This document shows positions 1-5,665 of a stretch of 7,739 nucleotides of DNA, one piece after another (position 1 is the stretch's first letter; each line of letters opens with the position of its first letter). The DNA comes from an uncultured Clostridia bacterium (GTDB lineage Bacteria > Bacillota > Clostridia > Christensenellales > Borkfalkiaceae), in assembly GCA_905235815.1 (NCBI GenBank), contig CAJOMT010000122.1:1-7739 (forward strand), read 5' to 3'. A program made the translations under genes and the position numbers. The notes beneath the pieces were generated by a model. The model did no database searches, was not told the DNA's origin, and saw only the letters and a list, made by a program, of their open reading frames with translations.

Positions 1-77
1 CAACTGCAAAGGGTAGCGATTTGGCTATTATTGTTGCCTTTTTGGTAATATTCAATGATTAATTTGTATTTTGACAT
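1..77 (-). CDS. Transposase N-terminus, IS21 IstA-like (partial)
   Basis: Only the first 25 codons are visible; the gene continues beyond the left edge. The ATG at 75-77 follows a strong AAGGAG ribosome site (84-89) at good spacing, which fixes the start. The peptide begins MSKYKLIIEYY and continues QKGNNNSQIATLCS. It has the shape of the N-terminal helix-turn-helix of IS21-family IstA transposases: a helix with IIEYY, a short G-containing turn, then an S/Q-x-IA recognition segment. The upstream leader (78-182) carries short repeats and a TGT end typical of this family, which supports a transposase over a chromosomal regulator. IstA would normally be followed by the ATPase IstB, which would lie outside the window. 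The family call is inference from a short fragment; another HTH transposase or regulator remains possible. Confidence 0.55.
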   Translation of the reverse strand, partial: MSKYKLIIEYYQKGNNNSQIATLCS

Positions 78-83
78 AAAAAT

Positions 84-89
84 CTCCTT
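84..89 (-). promoter_or_regulatory. RBS of the partial transposase
   Basis: The minus strand reads AAGGAG followed by a six-base AT-rich spacer (ATTTTT) and ATG at 77. This near-perfect Shine-Dalgarno sequence is what identifies the truncated reading frame at the window edge as a real gene. Confidence 0.7.
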
Positions 90-197
90 ATTTTTCGCCC
101 TTTTTTACCCATAGCGGTAGATACAGAAAAGTGTAACATTTGAGGAACCACCCCGTTTTTTTGACCGATTTTTGACTTAACAAGAGAATATTAAGAG

Positions 198-233
198 AAA
201 AAAAGTAGCCACTCTTTGAAAAGAATGACTACT
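198..233 (-). terminator. Rho-independent terminator of ppdK
   Basis: Positions 204-233 form a 13-bp stem with a four-base loop. On the minus strand it reads AGTAGTCATTCTT, loop TTCA, AAGAGTGGCTACT, followed by seven T residues (198-204, the first shared with the stem base). Two positions that are C-A mismatches in plus-strand RNA become G-U wobbles in minus-strand RNA. The stem therefore pairs completely only in the ppdK direction, which assigns the strand. It lies about 55 bp past the ppdK stop codon. Confidence 0.88.
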
Positions 234-288
234 AAAACTATATTTTTTAATTAAAAATTGAATTTTTACCGCTTTTCGGTGCTAATTC

Positions 289-2937
289 TTAGCCCCTCGG
301 ATTACGGATATTAGCCTGCGCAGCAGAAAGACGAGCAATGGGAACTCTGAACGGAGAACAGCTTACGTAATTTAAGCCTATATCGTGGCAGAATTCTATC
401 GATGACGGATCGCCGCCGTGTTCGCCGCAAATACCGCAATGAATATCCTTTCTCGTAGCGTGTCCGGCTTCGACAGCCATCTTCATAAGTTTACCTACGC
501 CGACGGTATCAAGCCTTGCAAACGGATCCGACTCGTAAATTTTAGCGCTGTAATATGACGGAAGGAATTTACCTGCATCGTCACGGCTGAAACCGAAAGT
601 CATTTGCGTTAAATCGTTCGTGCCGAAACAGAAGAATTCCGCTTCTTTTGCGATTTCGTCCGCAGTAAGAGCCGCTCTCGGAATTTCTATCATCGTTCCT
701 ACTTCGTATTTAAGATTTGATTTCGACTCTTTGATGATTGCGTCAGCAGTTTCAACTACCGCTTTTTTGCAGAACGCAAGTTCCTTGACTTCGCCGACGA
801 GCGGAATCATTATTTCCGGAACTACTTTCCAATCCGGATGACGTTTCTGAACGTTGATAGCCGCTTTAATTACCGCTTTGGTCTGCATTACGGCAATTTC
901 CGGATAGGTTACCGCCAAACGACAACCTCTGTGGCCCATCATCGGGTTGAACTCGTGAAGAGCGTCGCAAATTTCCTTTATTTCCTTTACGGTTTTTCCC
1001 TGTGCCTTTGCAAGAAGTTTGATATCCTCTTCTTCGGTGGGTACAAATTCGTGAAGCGGCGGATCGAGGAATCTTATAGTAACGGGTTGTCCGCCCAAAG
1101 CCTCCATAAGACCTTCAAAGTCCTCTTGTTGCATTGGCTCGATTTTTTCAAGAGCCTTTTCTCTTTCTTCCTTGGTTTCCGCACAAATCATTTCACGGAA
1201 TTTATCTATTCTGCCCGGGCCGAAGAACATATGCTCGGTACGGCAAAGACCTATACCTTGAGCGCCGAGTTCAGCCGCTCTCTTTGCGTCGTTCGGGGTA
1301 TCTGCGTTAGCCCTTACGCCCATTGCCTTGTACTTATCGGCAAGGTGCATTATACGTCCGAAATAACCGCTGTTCGGATCTGCGGGAACGGTCTTTATAA
1401 TGCAATCGTAAATGTTACCGGTAGAACCGTCTAACGATAAACCGTCGCCCTCGTGGAAAATTTTGCCTGCAAGTTCGAAGTATTTTTCTTCTTCGTGCAT
1501 CTTGATATCTCCGCAACCGGAAACGCAGCAAGTACCCATACCTCTTGCAACGACCGCTGCGTGAGAAGTCTGACCGCCTCTTACCGTCAAGATACCTTGA
1601 GCGTATTTCATACCCTCGATATCTTCGGGAGAAGTTTCAAGTCTTACGAGAATTACTTTCTTGCCGGCTTTACCCTCTCTGACAGCGTCCTCCGAAGTGA
1701 ACACGATAGTTCCGGCAGCAGCGCCCGGAGACGCAGCAATACCTTTTCCTACTACGTTGTTCTTGTCGGCGGCTTTCAATGCCGCAGCGTCGAACGTGGG
1801 GTGAAGGAGCATGTCCAAAGTTTTGGCGTCGATTTGAAGGAGAGCCTCTTTCTCGTCGATCATTCCTTCATCTATCAAGTCGCAAGCGATTCTTATTGCC
1901 GCCGCAGCGGTACGCTTGCCGTTTCTCGTTTGAAGCATATAGAGTTTGCCTTGTTCAATGGTAAATTCCATATCTTGCATATCTTTGTAGTGATTTTCCA
2001 AAGTCTTGCAAACGCCGAGGAATTGCTCGTAAACGTCCGGCAAAACTTCTTTCATCTGAGATATCGGCATCGGGGTACGAACGCCTGCAACGACGTCTTC
2101 GCCTTGTGCGTTCATCAAAAATTCGCCCATAAGTCCGGGTTCGCCGGTTGCGGGGTTACGAGTGAACGCAACGCCTGTTCCGCAGTCGTCGCCCATATTG
2201 CCGAACGCCATCATCTGAACGTTTACCGCAGTACCCCAGCTGTACGGGATATCGTGGTCCATTCTGTATACGTTCGCTCTCGGGTTATCCCAGCTTCTGA
2301 ATACCGCTTTGATAGCGCCGAAAAGTTGTTCTTTCGGATCGGACGGGAAATCTTCGCCGAGTTGCTTTTTATATTCCGCTTTAAATTGATTTGCAAGTTC
2401 TTTAAGGTCGTCAGCCGTAAGTTCTACGTCGTAAGTAACGCCCTTCTTCTCTTTCATTTCATCGATAAGTTTCTCAAAATACTTCTTGCCGACTTCCATT
2501 ACGACGTCGGAATACATTTGAATAAATCTTCTGTAACAGTCCCAAGCCCATCTCGGATTATTGGATTTTTTGATGAGAACTGCTACGACGTCCTCGTTAA
2601 GACCGAGGTTCAAAATAGTGTCCATCATTCCGGGCATAGACGCTCTTGCACCCGAACGAACGGAAACGAGCAACGGGTTCTCTTTATCGCCGAATTTTTT
2701 GCCGGTAATTTTTTCCATCTTGTCGATGTACTCCATTATTTCCGCTTGAATCTCGGGATTGATTTGTCTGCCGTCCTCGTAATACTTAGTGCAAGCCTCG
2801 GTAGTTATGGTAAAACCTTGAGGAACGGGTAACCCGATATTGGTCATCTCCGCAAGGTTTGCACCTTTACCGCCAAGGAGTTCGCGCATTTTAGCGTTGC
2901 CTTCGGTAAACAAGTACACGTACTTCTTCTTTTCCAT
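289..2937 (-). CDS. ppdK: Pyruvate, phosphate dikinase
   Basis: This 882-residue enzyme catalyses ATP + phosphate + pyruvate to AMP + PPi + PEP, reversibly, in the cytoplasm. In anaerobes it can work as a PPi-linked glycolytic step or in gluconeogenesis. The length fits the family (the Clostridium symbiosum enzyme has 874). The N-terminal ATP-grasp region includes GGKGANLAEM (about 22-31) and SVRSGARASMPGM with Arg94. The central swivelling domain carries the phosphohistidine motif GGQTSHAAVVARGMG with His459. The C-terminal TIM-barrel PEP/pyruvate domain contains CRTEHMFF (Arg566), FGTNDLTQ (Asn774, Asp775) and CGICGEHGG with catalytic Cys837. All expected catalytic residues are present. The ATG at 2937 is preceded by AGGAGG (2947-2952), and the stop is TAA at 289. 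The gene is monocistronic, with its own promoter and terminator. It is a PPDK rather than a PEP synthase, judged by length and motif wording. No regulatory protein (PDRP) gene is visible. Confidence 0.97.
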   Translation of the reverse strand: MEKKKYVYLFTEGNAKMRELLGGKGANLAEMTNIGLPVPQGFTITTEACTKYYEDGRQINPEIQAEIMEYIDKMEKITGKKFGDKENPLLVSVRSGARASMPGMMDTILNLGLNEDVVAVLIKKSNNPRWAWDCYRRFIQMYSDVVMEVGKKYFEKLIDEMKEKKGVTYDVELTADDLKELANQFKAEYKKQLGEDFPSDPKEQLFGAIKAVFRSWDNPRANVYRMDHDIPYSWGTAVNVQMMAFGNMGDDCGTGVAFTRNPATGEPGLMGEFLMNAQGEDVVAGVRTPMPISQMKEVLPDVYEQFLGVCKTLENHYKDMQDMEFTIEQGKLYMLQTRNGKRTAAAAIRIACDLIDEGMIDEKEALLQIDAKTLDMLLHPTFDAAALKAADKNNVVGKGIAASPGAAAGTIVFTSEDAVREGKAGKKVILVRLETSPEDIEGMKYAQGILTVRGGQTSHAAVVARGMGTCCVSGCGDIKMHEEEKYFELAGKIFHEGDGLSLDGSTGNIYDCIIKTVPADPNSGYFGRIMHLADKYKAMGVRANADTPNDAKRAAELGAQGIGLCRTEHMFFGPGRIDKFREMICAETKEEREKALEKIEPMQQEDFEGLMEALGGQPVTIRFLDPPLHEFVPTEEEDIKLLAKAQGKTVKEIKEICDALHEFNPMMGHRGCRLAVTYPEIAVMQTKAVIKAAINVQKRHPDWKVVPEIMIPLVGEVKELAFCKKAVVETADAIIKESKSNLKYEVGTMIEIPRAALTADEIAKEAEFFCFGTNDLTQMTFGFSRDDAGKFLPSYYSAKIYESDPFARLDTVGVGKLMKMAVEAGHATRKDIHCGICGEHGGDPSSIEFCHDIGLNYVSCSPFRVPIARLSAAQANIRNPRG

Positions 2938-2946
2938 TAAAAATAT

Positions 2947-2952
2947 TCCTCC
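2947..2952 (-). promoter_or_regulatory. RBS of ppdK
   Basis: The minus strand has a full AGGAGG ten bases before the ATG at 2937, which supports that start. A small dyad (GCATT-T-AATGC, 2963-2973) lies just upstream in the leader and could form only a very tight hairpin. Confidence 0.8.
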
Positions 2953-2999
2953 TGATATTTCCGCATTAAATGCAGTATTCTATTTATTGTCCACAGATT

Positions 3000-3028
3000 A
3001 TTATATTATATTTATAAAATTTTTTCAA
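3000..3028 (-). promoter_or_regulatory. Sigma-A-type promoter of ppdK
   Basis: On the minus strand, TTGAAA (-35, 3023-3028) is separated by exactly 17 bases from TATAAT (-10, 3000-3005). Transcription would begin near 2993, giving a leader of about 55 bases before the ATG. The spacer is very AT-rich. A second ATTATA on the plus strand (3005-3010) overlaps, but its spacing to the -35 is too short (12 bases). Confidence 0.82.
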
Positions 3029-3085
3029 GCGAATAAACGGCATTAAGTAAAAAATAATATAAATTTGATATAATTTCAGTAACAT

Positions 3086-3236
3086 AAAGGGGCTGTCGCA
3101 TTTAAAAAGAAGATTTTATATGCGATTTTAATAAAATATTGCCACTGTTTGAAAACGGAGTAAAAAACTTAAATGAGTTAAAAATCGCATATAAAAACAC
3201 GAAAAAGGGGTTATTACTTAACGCAACAGCCCCTTT
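3086..3236. repeat. Nested inverted repeat (MITE-like or long structured RNA)
   Basis: This 151-bp noncoding element has 17-nt outer arms (3086-3102 and 3220-3236, beginning AAAGGGGCTGT) and separate perfect 16-bp inner arms (TTTTATATGCGATTTT at 3114-3129 and its complement at 3181-3196). The central loop is about 51 bases. The two outer-arm differences are C-A mismatches in plus-strand RNA but G-U pairs in minus-strand RNA. The GGGGCTGT ends resemble transposon terminal repeats, suggesting a miniature inverted-repeat element, but no clear target duplication is visible. It lies four bases past the remnant stop of the upstream gene and about 57 bp upstream of the ppdK -35. With the flanking bases it fills the 303-bp gap at 2938-3240, where I see no gene. 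Confidence 0.65.
3202..3236 (-). terminator. Possible terminator of the phosphatase gene
   Basis: In the minus-strand direction the 5' outer arm of the nested repeat (AAAGGGG, 3230-3236) can pair with a nearby CCCCTTT (3204-3210) instead of the distant 3' arm. The loop is 19 bases and the CCCC is followed by five T residues (3202-3206). This local hairpin looks like a modest rho-independent terminator directly after the stop at 3241. It is mutually exclusive with the long-range outer stem. Confidence 0.5.
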
Positions 3237-3240
3237 GATT

Positions 3241-3321
3241 TTAAAAATTCTTTTTTATCGTCAATACGTTCTTTCCGTCTTTACGCTCGTAATTAATTTC
3301 GTCCATAGTCTTTTTTACGAT
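3241..3321 (-). pseudogene. Out-of-frame C-terminal remnant of the ATPase domain
   Basis: Beyond the frameshift, the minus strand still encodes the segment VKKTMDEINYERKDGKN followed by VLTIKKNF and a TAA at 3241-3243. This is the usual C-terminal strand of SpoIIE/RsbW fusion proteins and is in a different frame from the open reading frame that stops at 3315. It would join the main protein if about 13 bp were restored between the GTC GG and the TTTATCGTA. It is not a separate gene: it has no start or ribosome site. Confidence 0.8.
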
Positions 3322-5396
3322 AAACCGACTTCTCTTTCCTCTAACGACGACTTGACGTCCGGCGCTTCATGCTCAAGAGGATTATACGGCTTGCCGGAAT
3401 CCGTAAACGTAATTACTACGCCAAGCGGAGATTCTTGTTTCTCGATAGTAACGGTCGCCTTGCCCACGCCTTTGTATGCGTAATGTACAATATTTCCGAA
3501 CAACTCGTCTATCGCCACGTCTATTTGATTCATCGCTTTCGGGGGACAATCCATAGCCGCAAGCCTTTTTTTGACGAATTTTGTAACGGTTGCCAAATTT
3601 TTTACCGTTGCGTCTACCGTTATTTCGCTATATTTCTTTTGCTGTTCATGGGCGCCTTCGCTCTCGCCGAAATATTGCAGGCAAAGCATAGTTATATCGT
3701 CGAATTGAGGAGCGCCGTCGACGAATTTTTTAATGTCGTCGTTTACCGCTTTAAGTATTGCGCGGACGTTGCGTTCGGTAGTATTATTTAAAGACTCTAC
3801 CGTGCGGTTTATGCCGAACAATTCGCCCGACGCATTCGTCGCCTCAGCCACGCCGTCGGTATAAATATATAGTTCGGAGCCGTGTTCCAACTGCAACTCG
3901 TATTCATTATATTTGACGCCTGCCATACCGCCTATTACTAAGCCGTGCTTATCTTTTATCACTTCGTATTCGCCGTCGGGCTTTTTCAGTATGGGGAATT
4001 CGTGTCCGGCATTTGCCGCAGTCAGCTTGCCGCTCTTTATATCGAGAATTCCGAACCACATTGTAACGAACATTTCTTCACGGTTGTTTGCGCAAATCTG
4101 ATTGTTTACGGTATATAAAACCTCTGCCGGACCTTTGCCCGTCATTGCGGCGTTATTCACCAAAATTTTAGATACCATCATAAACAGCGCCGCCGGCACG
4201 CCTTTACCCGAAACGTCCGCAATCACTATGCCGAGATGGGTGTCGTCTATCAGGTAAAAGTCATAGAAGTCTCCGCCGACCTCTTTTGCGGGAGTCATCG
4301 TTGCGTATACGTCGAATTCTTTACGGTCCGGGAAAGCCGGGTAAATACTCGGTAGCATTGCCGCCTGTATGCGGTTCGCTAAGGAAAGTTCGGCGCCGAT
4401 ACGCTCTTTTTCGGCGGTGACCGTCGTAAGACTTTTTTCGTAATCGCCGAGTTCTTTTTCCATATTTGCCATCATCAAGGAGAGATGCTCCAATTCGTCG
4501 CCGGTTTTAATGTTTAACGACGAGAAGTGATCCGTATCCTTCTTTCTGTTCCGCTTATCCGCTATATAATTTTCTGCGGCCTCCGATATGGCATTTATCG
4601 GTGTAACGATATTCTTCCTCATACGCCATACCAAGAAAATAGCCAACACGTTGACAATAACAAACATTGCGATTGAATACAAAAGTATAAATAAACGCAT
4701 ACGCCGCGCTACGTCGACTAATGATATCTCAGTCATAACGCAAGTGACAATATTGTTGTTTTCGTCTATGTCTATGGGCACGCCGCTCACGCATATCCAA
4801 CCCGTCTCTCTTGTGTAAAAAATATTGCTAATTTTTTCTTCGCCGTCCCAGTTTTTATAAGCGTCCAATTCACTTTGATCTACTTCCGCCTCTTCCCAAT
4901 ATCCCGGGAAATAATTGGTAGTTTCGACATCGTCGATTGTTGCGATGTATATCATCGTTTTGTTAGCCACGTCATACGTAGCAATATATAAATCGTAGGC
5001 ATCGCCCGTTTTAAGCATATCGTGCATAACCCCTACAATTTGCTTAAAATCATCTCTTTCGATAAGGTCTTCAAACTTTTCTTTGTATTCTTTGATATGT
5101 TCGGGATCTCTTGCCATATCCCGTTCTTCCTGAGAGAGGCTATTATATCTCGACATAACGTCGTCGGCAAACGGCCCTACGTCGACTACTTTATCTAATA
5201 CCGCAGAGGTGCCGTAAGCGAGGCTGAACGCGGTATTTATATATTGTCCGCCGACCGCATAAGAATAAAGCGCAAGTCCTAAAACGAGCGTTATCAGTCC
5301 AAAAATAATAGATGCTCGTACGGTGGTGCGGAAAGTTCGCTGCGACAGCGAGCGAGATTTCTTCTTTTTTGATTTTTTAATATTTTTCTCGGACAA
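3315..5396 (-). CDS. Membrane SpoIIE-type phosphatase fused to a truncated RsbW-like ATPase
   Basis: This 693-residue protein probably dephosphorylates an anti-sigma antagonist (STAS/RsbV-like) in response to an external signal. Its architecture is: basic N-terminus; TM1 (about 29-48); extracytoplasmic sensor region (about 50-232); TM2 (about 235-257); HAMP (about 256-318); short coiled coil; PP2C/SpoIIE domain (about 334-577); RsbW-like GHKL ATPase domain (about 590-693). PP2C metal ligands are visible in GGDFYDF (Asp376), DVSGKG (Asp394), YTDG (Asp514) and FDD (Asp566-567). The ATPase N-box (DELFGN; Glu631, Asn635) and G1 box (TDSGKPYNP; Asp666) are present, but the frame ends EREVGLS where the G2 box GGLGI should be. 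The start is TTG at 5394-5396: GGAGG lies eight bases upstream and a TGA directly precedes it in frame. The phosphatase part looks intact; the kinase part is probably inactive. The substrate is unknown and no sigma factor or antagonist gene lies nearby. Confidence 0.9.
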   Translation of the reverse strand: MSEKNIKKSKKKKSRSLSQRTFRTTVRASIIFGLITLVLGLALYSYAVGGQYINTAFSLAYGTSAVLDKVVDVGPFADDVMSRYNSLSQEERDMARDPEHIKEYKEKFEDLIERDDFKQIVGVMHDMLKTGDAYDLYIATYDVANKTMIYIATIDDVETTNYFPGYWEEAEVDQSELDAYKNWDGEEKISNIFYTRETGWICVSGVPIDIDENNNIVTCVMTEISLVDVARRMRLFILLYSIAMFVIVNVLAIFLVWRMRKNIVTPINAISEAAENYIADKRNRKKDTDHFSSLNIKTGDELEHLSLMMANMEKELGDYEKSLTTVTAEKERIGAELSLANRIQAAMLPSIYPAFPDRKEFDVYATMTPAKEVGGDFYDFYLIDDTHLGIVIADVSGKGVPAALFMMVSKILVNNAAMTGKGPAEVLYTVNNQICANNREEMFVTMWFGILDIKSGKLTAANAGHEFPILKKPDGEYEVIKDKHGLVIGGMAGVKYNEYELQLEHGSELYIYTDGVAEATNASGELFGINRTVESLNNTTERNVRAILKAVNDDIKKFVDGAPQFDDITMLCLQYFGESEGAHEQQKKYSEITVDATVKNLATVTKFVKKRLAAMDCPPKAMNQIDVAIDELFGNIVHYAYKGVGKATVTIEKQESPLGVVITFTDSGKPYNPLEHEAPDVKSSLEEREVGLS

Positions 5397-5404
5397 TCAA
5401 TTTT

Positions 5405-5409
5405 CCTCC
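5405..5409 (-). promoter_or_regulatory. RBS that fixes a TTG start
   Basis: The minus strand has GGAGG eight bases before the TTG at 5396. An in-frame TGA immediately precedes the TTG, and no ATG lies in frame nearby. The rare start codon is therefore the only sensible initiation site and would lower translation somewhat. Confidence 0.8.
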
Positions 5410-5427
5410 GCAAATATATTATAAATA

Positions 5428-5456
5428 AGTATACAAATTTTTTTCGTTAAAGTCAA
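5428..5456 (-). promoter_or_regulatory. Sigma-A-type promoter of the phosphatase gene
   Basis: The minus strand has TTGACT (-35, 5451-5456), a 17-base spacer and TATACT (-10, 5428-5433). Transcription would start near 5421, giving a leader of about 25 bases. This near-consensus promoter indicates transcription independent of the upstream surface-protein gene. Confidence 0.8.
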
Positions 5457-5476
5457 ATAAATTTAGCTCTAAATAT

Positions 5477-5492
5477 AACTTTGCGCAAAGTT
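5477..5492. promoter_or_regulatory. 16-bp perfect palindrome, candidate operator
   Basis: AACTTTGCGCAAAGTT is a perfect 16-bp palindrome centred about 63 bp upstream of the predicted transcription start of the phosphatase gene. It has no T-tract and lies outside genes, so binding of a dimeric regulator is more likely than termination. The regulator is unknown. Confidence 0.45.
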
Positions 5493-5503
5493 CAAAAAAG
5501 TAC

Positions 5504-5519
5504 TGTTTGCTTGCAGACA
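5504..5519. promoter_or_regulatory. Imperfect 16-bp dyad upstream of the palindrome
   Basis: TGTTTGCTTGCAGACA has 7-base arms around TT with a single mismatch. It lies 11 bp upstream of the perfect palindrome at 5477-5492. Their centres are about 27 bp apart, and both contain a TTGC or TGC-GCA core. They could be two sites for one regulator, but this is inference. Confidence 0.35.
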
Positions 5520-5527
5520 ATATAACC

Positions 5528-5563
5528 AAAAAAGTCGAGAAGTTTTGTTTTCCCGACTTTTTT
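5528..5563 (-). terminator. Rho-independent terminator of the surface-protein gene
   Basis: AAAAAAGTCG (5528-5537) pairs with CGACTTTTTT (5554-5563). On the minus strand the stem extends to 14 bp through a G-U wobble and GAA/TTC, closing an eight-base loop. The A/T ends provide a U-tract in either direction, but the wobble makes the minus-strand stem better. It lies about 100 bp past the stop at 5666. Confidence 0.75.
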
Positions 5564-5585
5564 GTTTGGAGTTAAGTTCAATTTC

Positions 5586-5627
5586 TGCCGCCCGGCCGCC
5601 CGCCCTAATGTCCAAAAGCGGGCGGCA
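5586..5627. repeat. GC-rich hairpin with duplicated left arm
   Basis: Right arm GCGGGCGGCA (5618-5627) can pair with either of two tandem left arms: GCCGCCCGC (5595-5603, loop 14 bases) or TGCCGCCCG (5586-5594). The block is strikingly GC-rich inside an AT-rich intergenic region and is not followed by a T-tract. It lies between the surface-protein stop and its terminator, so it may be a 3'-end stabilising stem. Confidence 0.55.
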
Positions 5628-5665
5628 TTGCTTTACGCACAAATTATAGTAAAAATTTTAGACGA

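Larger units (their letters stand above)
1..182 (-). mobile_element. Insertion sequence end, IS21-like (partial)
   Basis: The leader of the partial transposase contains two adjacent imperfect repeats of the form CG-T(n)-GAC on the plus strand, at 154-165 and 166-176. It also contains GGTGGTTCCTCAAATGTTAC (plus-strand span about 134-153). IS21-family ends carry several short repeats and terminate in TGT; the minus-strand TGT at 180-182 is the most plausible outer end. This puts the junction 16 bp beyond the T-tract of the ppdK terminator. The other end and the target duplication are outside the window, so the boundary is provisional. Confidence 0.45.

Noticed and set aside
241..288. AT-rich stretch with TTAATTAA and a small ACCG/CGGT hairpin after the ppdK stop
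   Set aside because: The stem has four base pairs and no T-tract. It is consistent with an ordinary AT-rich 3' untranslated region before the strong terminator.
838..1434. 198-residue plus-strand open frame opposite ppdK
   Set aside because: Antisense shadow of the ppdK PEP-binding domain, with no recognisable motif or Shine-Dalgarno sequence.
1453..2832. 459-residue plus-strand open frame opposite ppdK
   Set aside because: It is fully antisense to a highly conserved enzyme. It has no ribosome site, and its low-complexity composition (His/Phe/Ser/Arg-rich) is typical of the shadow of a biased coding frame.
2963..2973. GCATTTAATGC dyad in the ppdK leader as a riboswitch or operator
   Set aside because: The arms are five bases with a one-base centre, too tight for a stable hairpin. 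The leader of about 55 bases is too short for a known riboswitch, so the dyad is mentioned only under the RBS.
3241..3325. Programmed ribosomal frameshifting to join the phosphatase to its C-terminal remnant
   Set aside because: A -1 shift near TCG would give VGLSVKK, but the G2-box residues GGLGI are absent from the DNA, so slippage cannot rebuild the motif. No heptameric slippery site is seen before the stop; the A-run lies after the needed point. A deletion is the simpler explanation.
3139..3483. 114-residue plus-strand open frame across the nested repeat and the phosphatase 3' end
   Set aside because: It runs through the inverted-repeat arms and then antisense to the ATPase domain. There is no ribosome site, and the peptide looks random.
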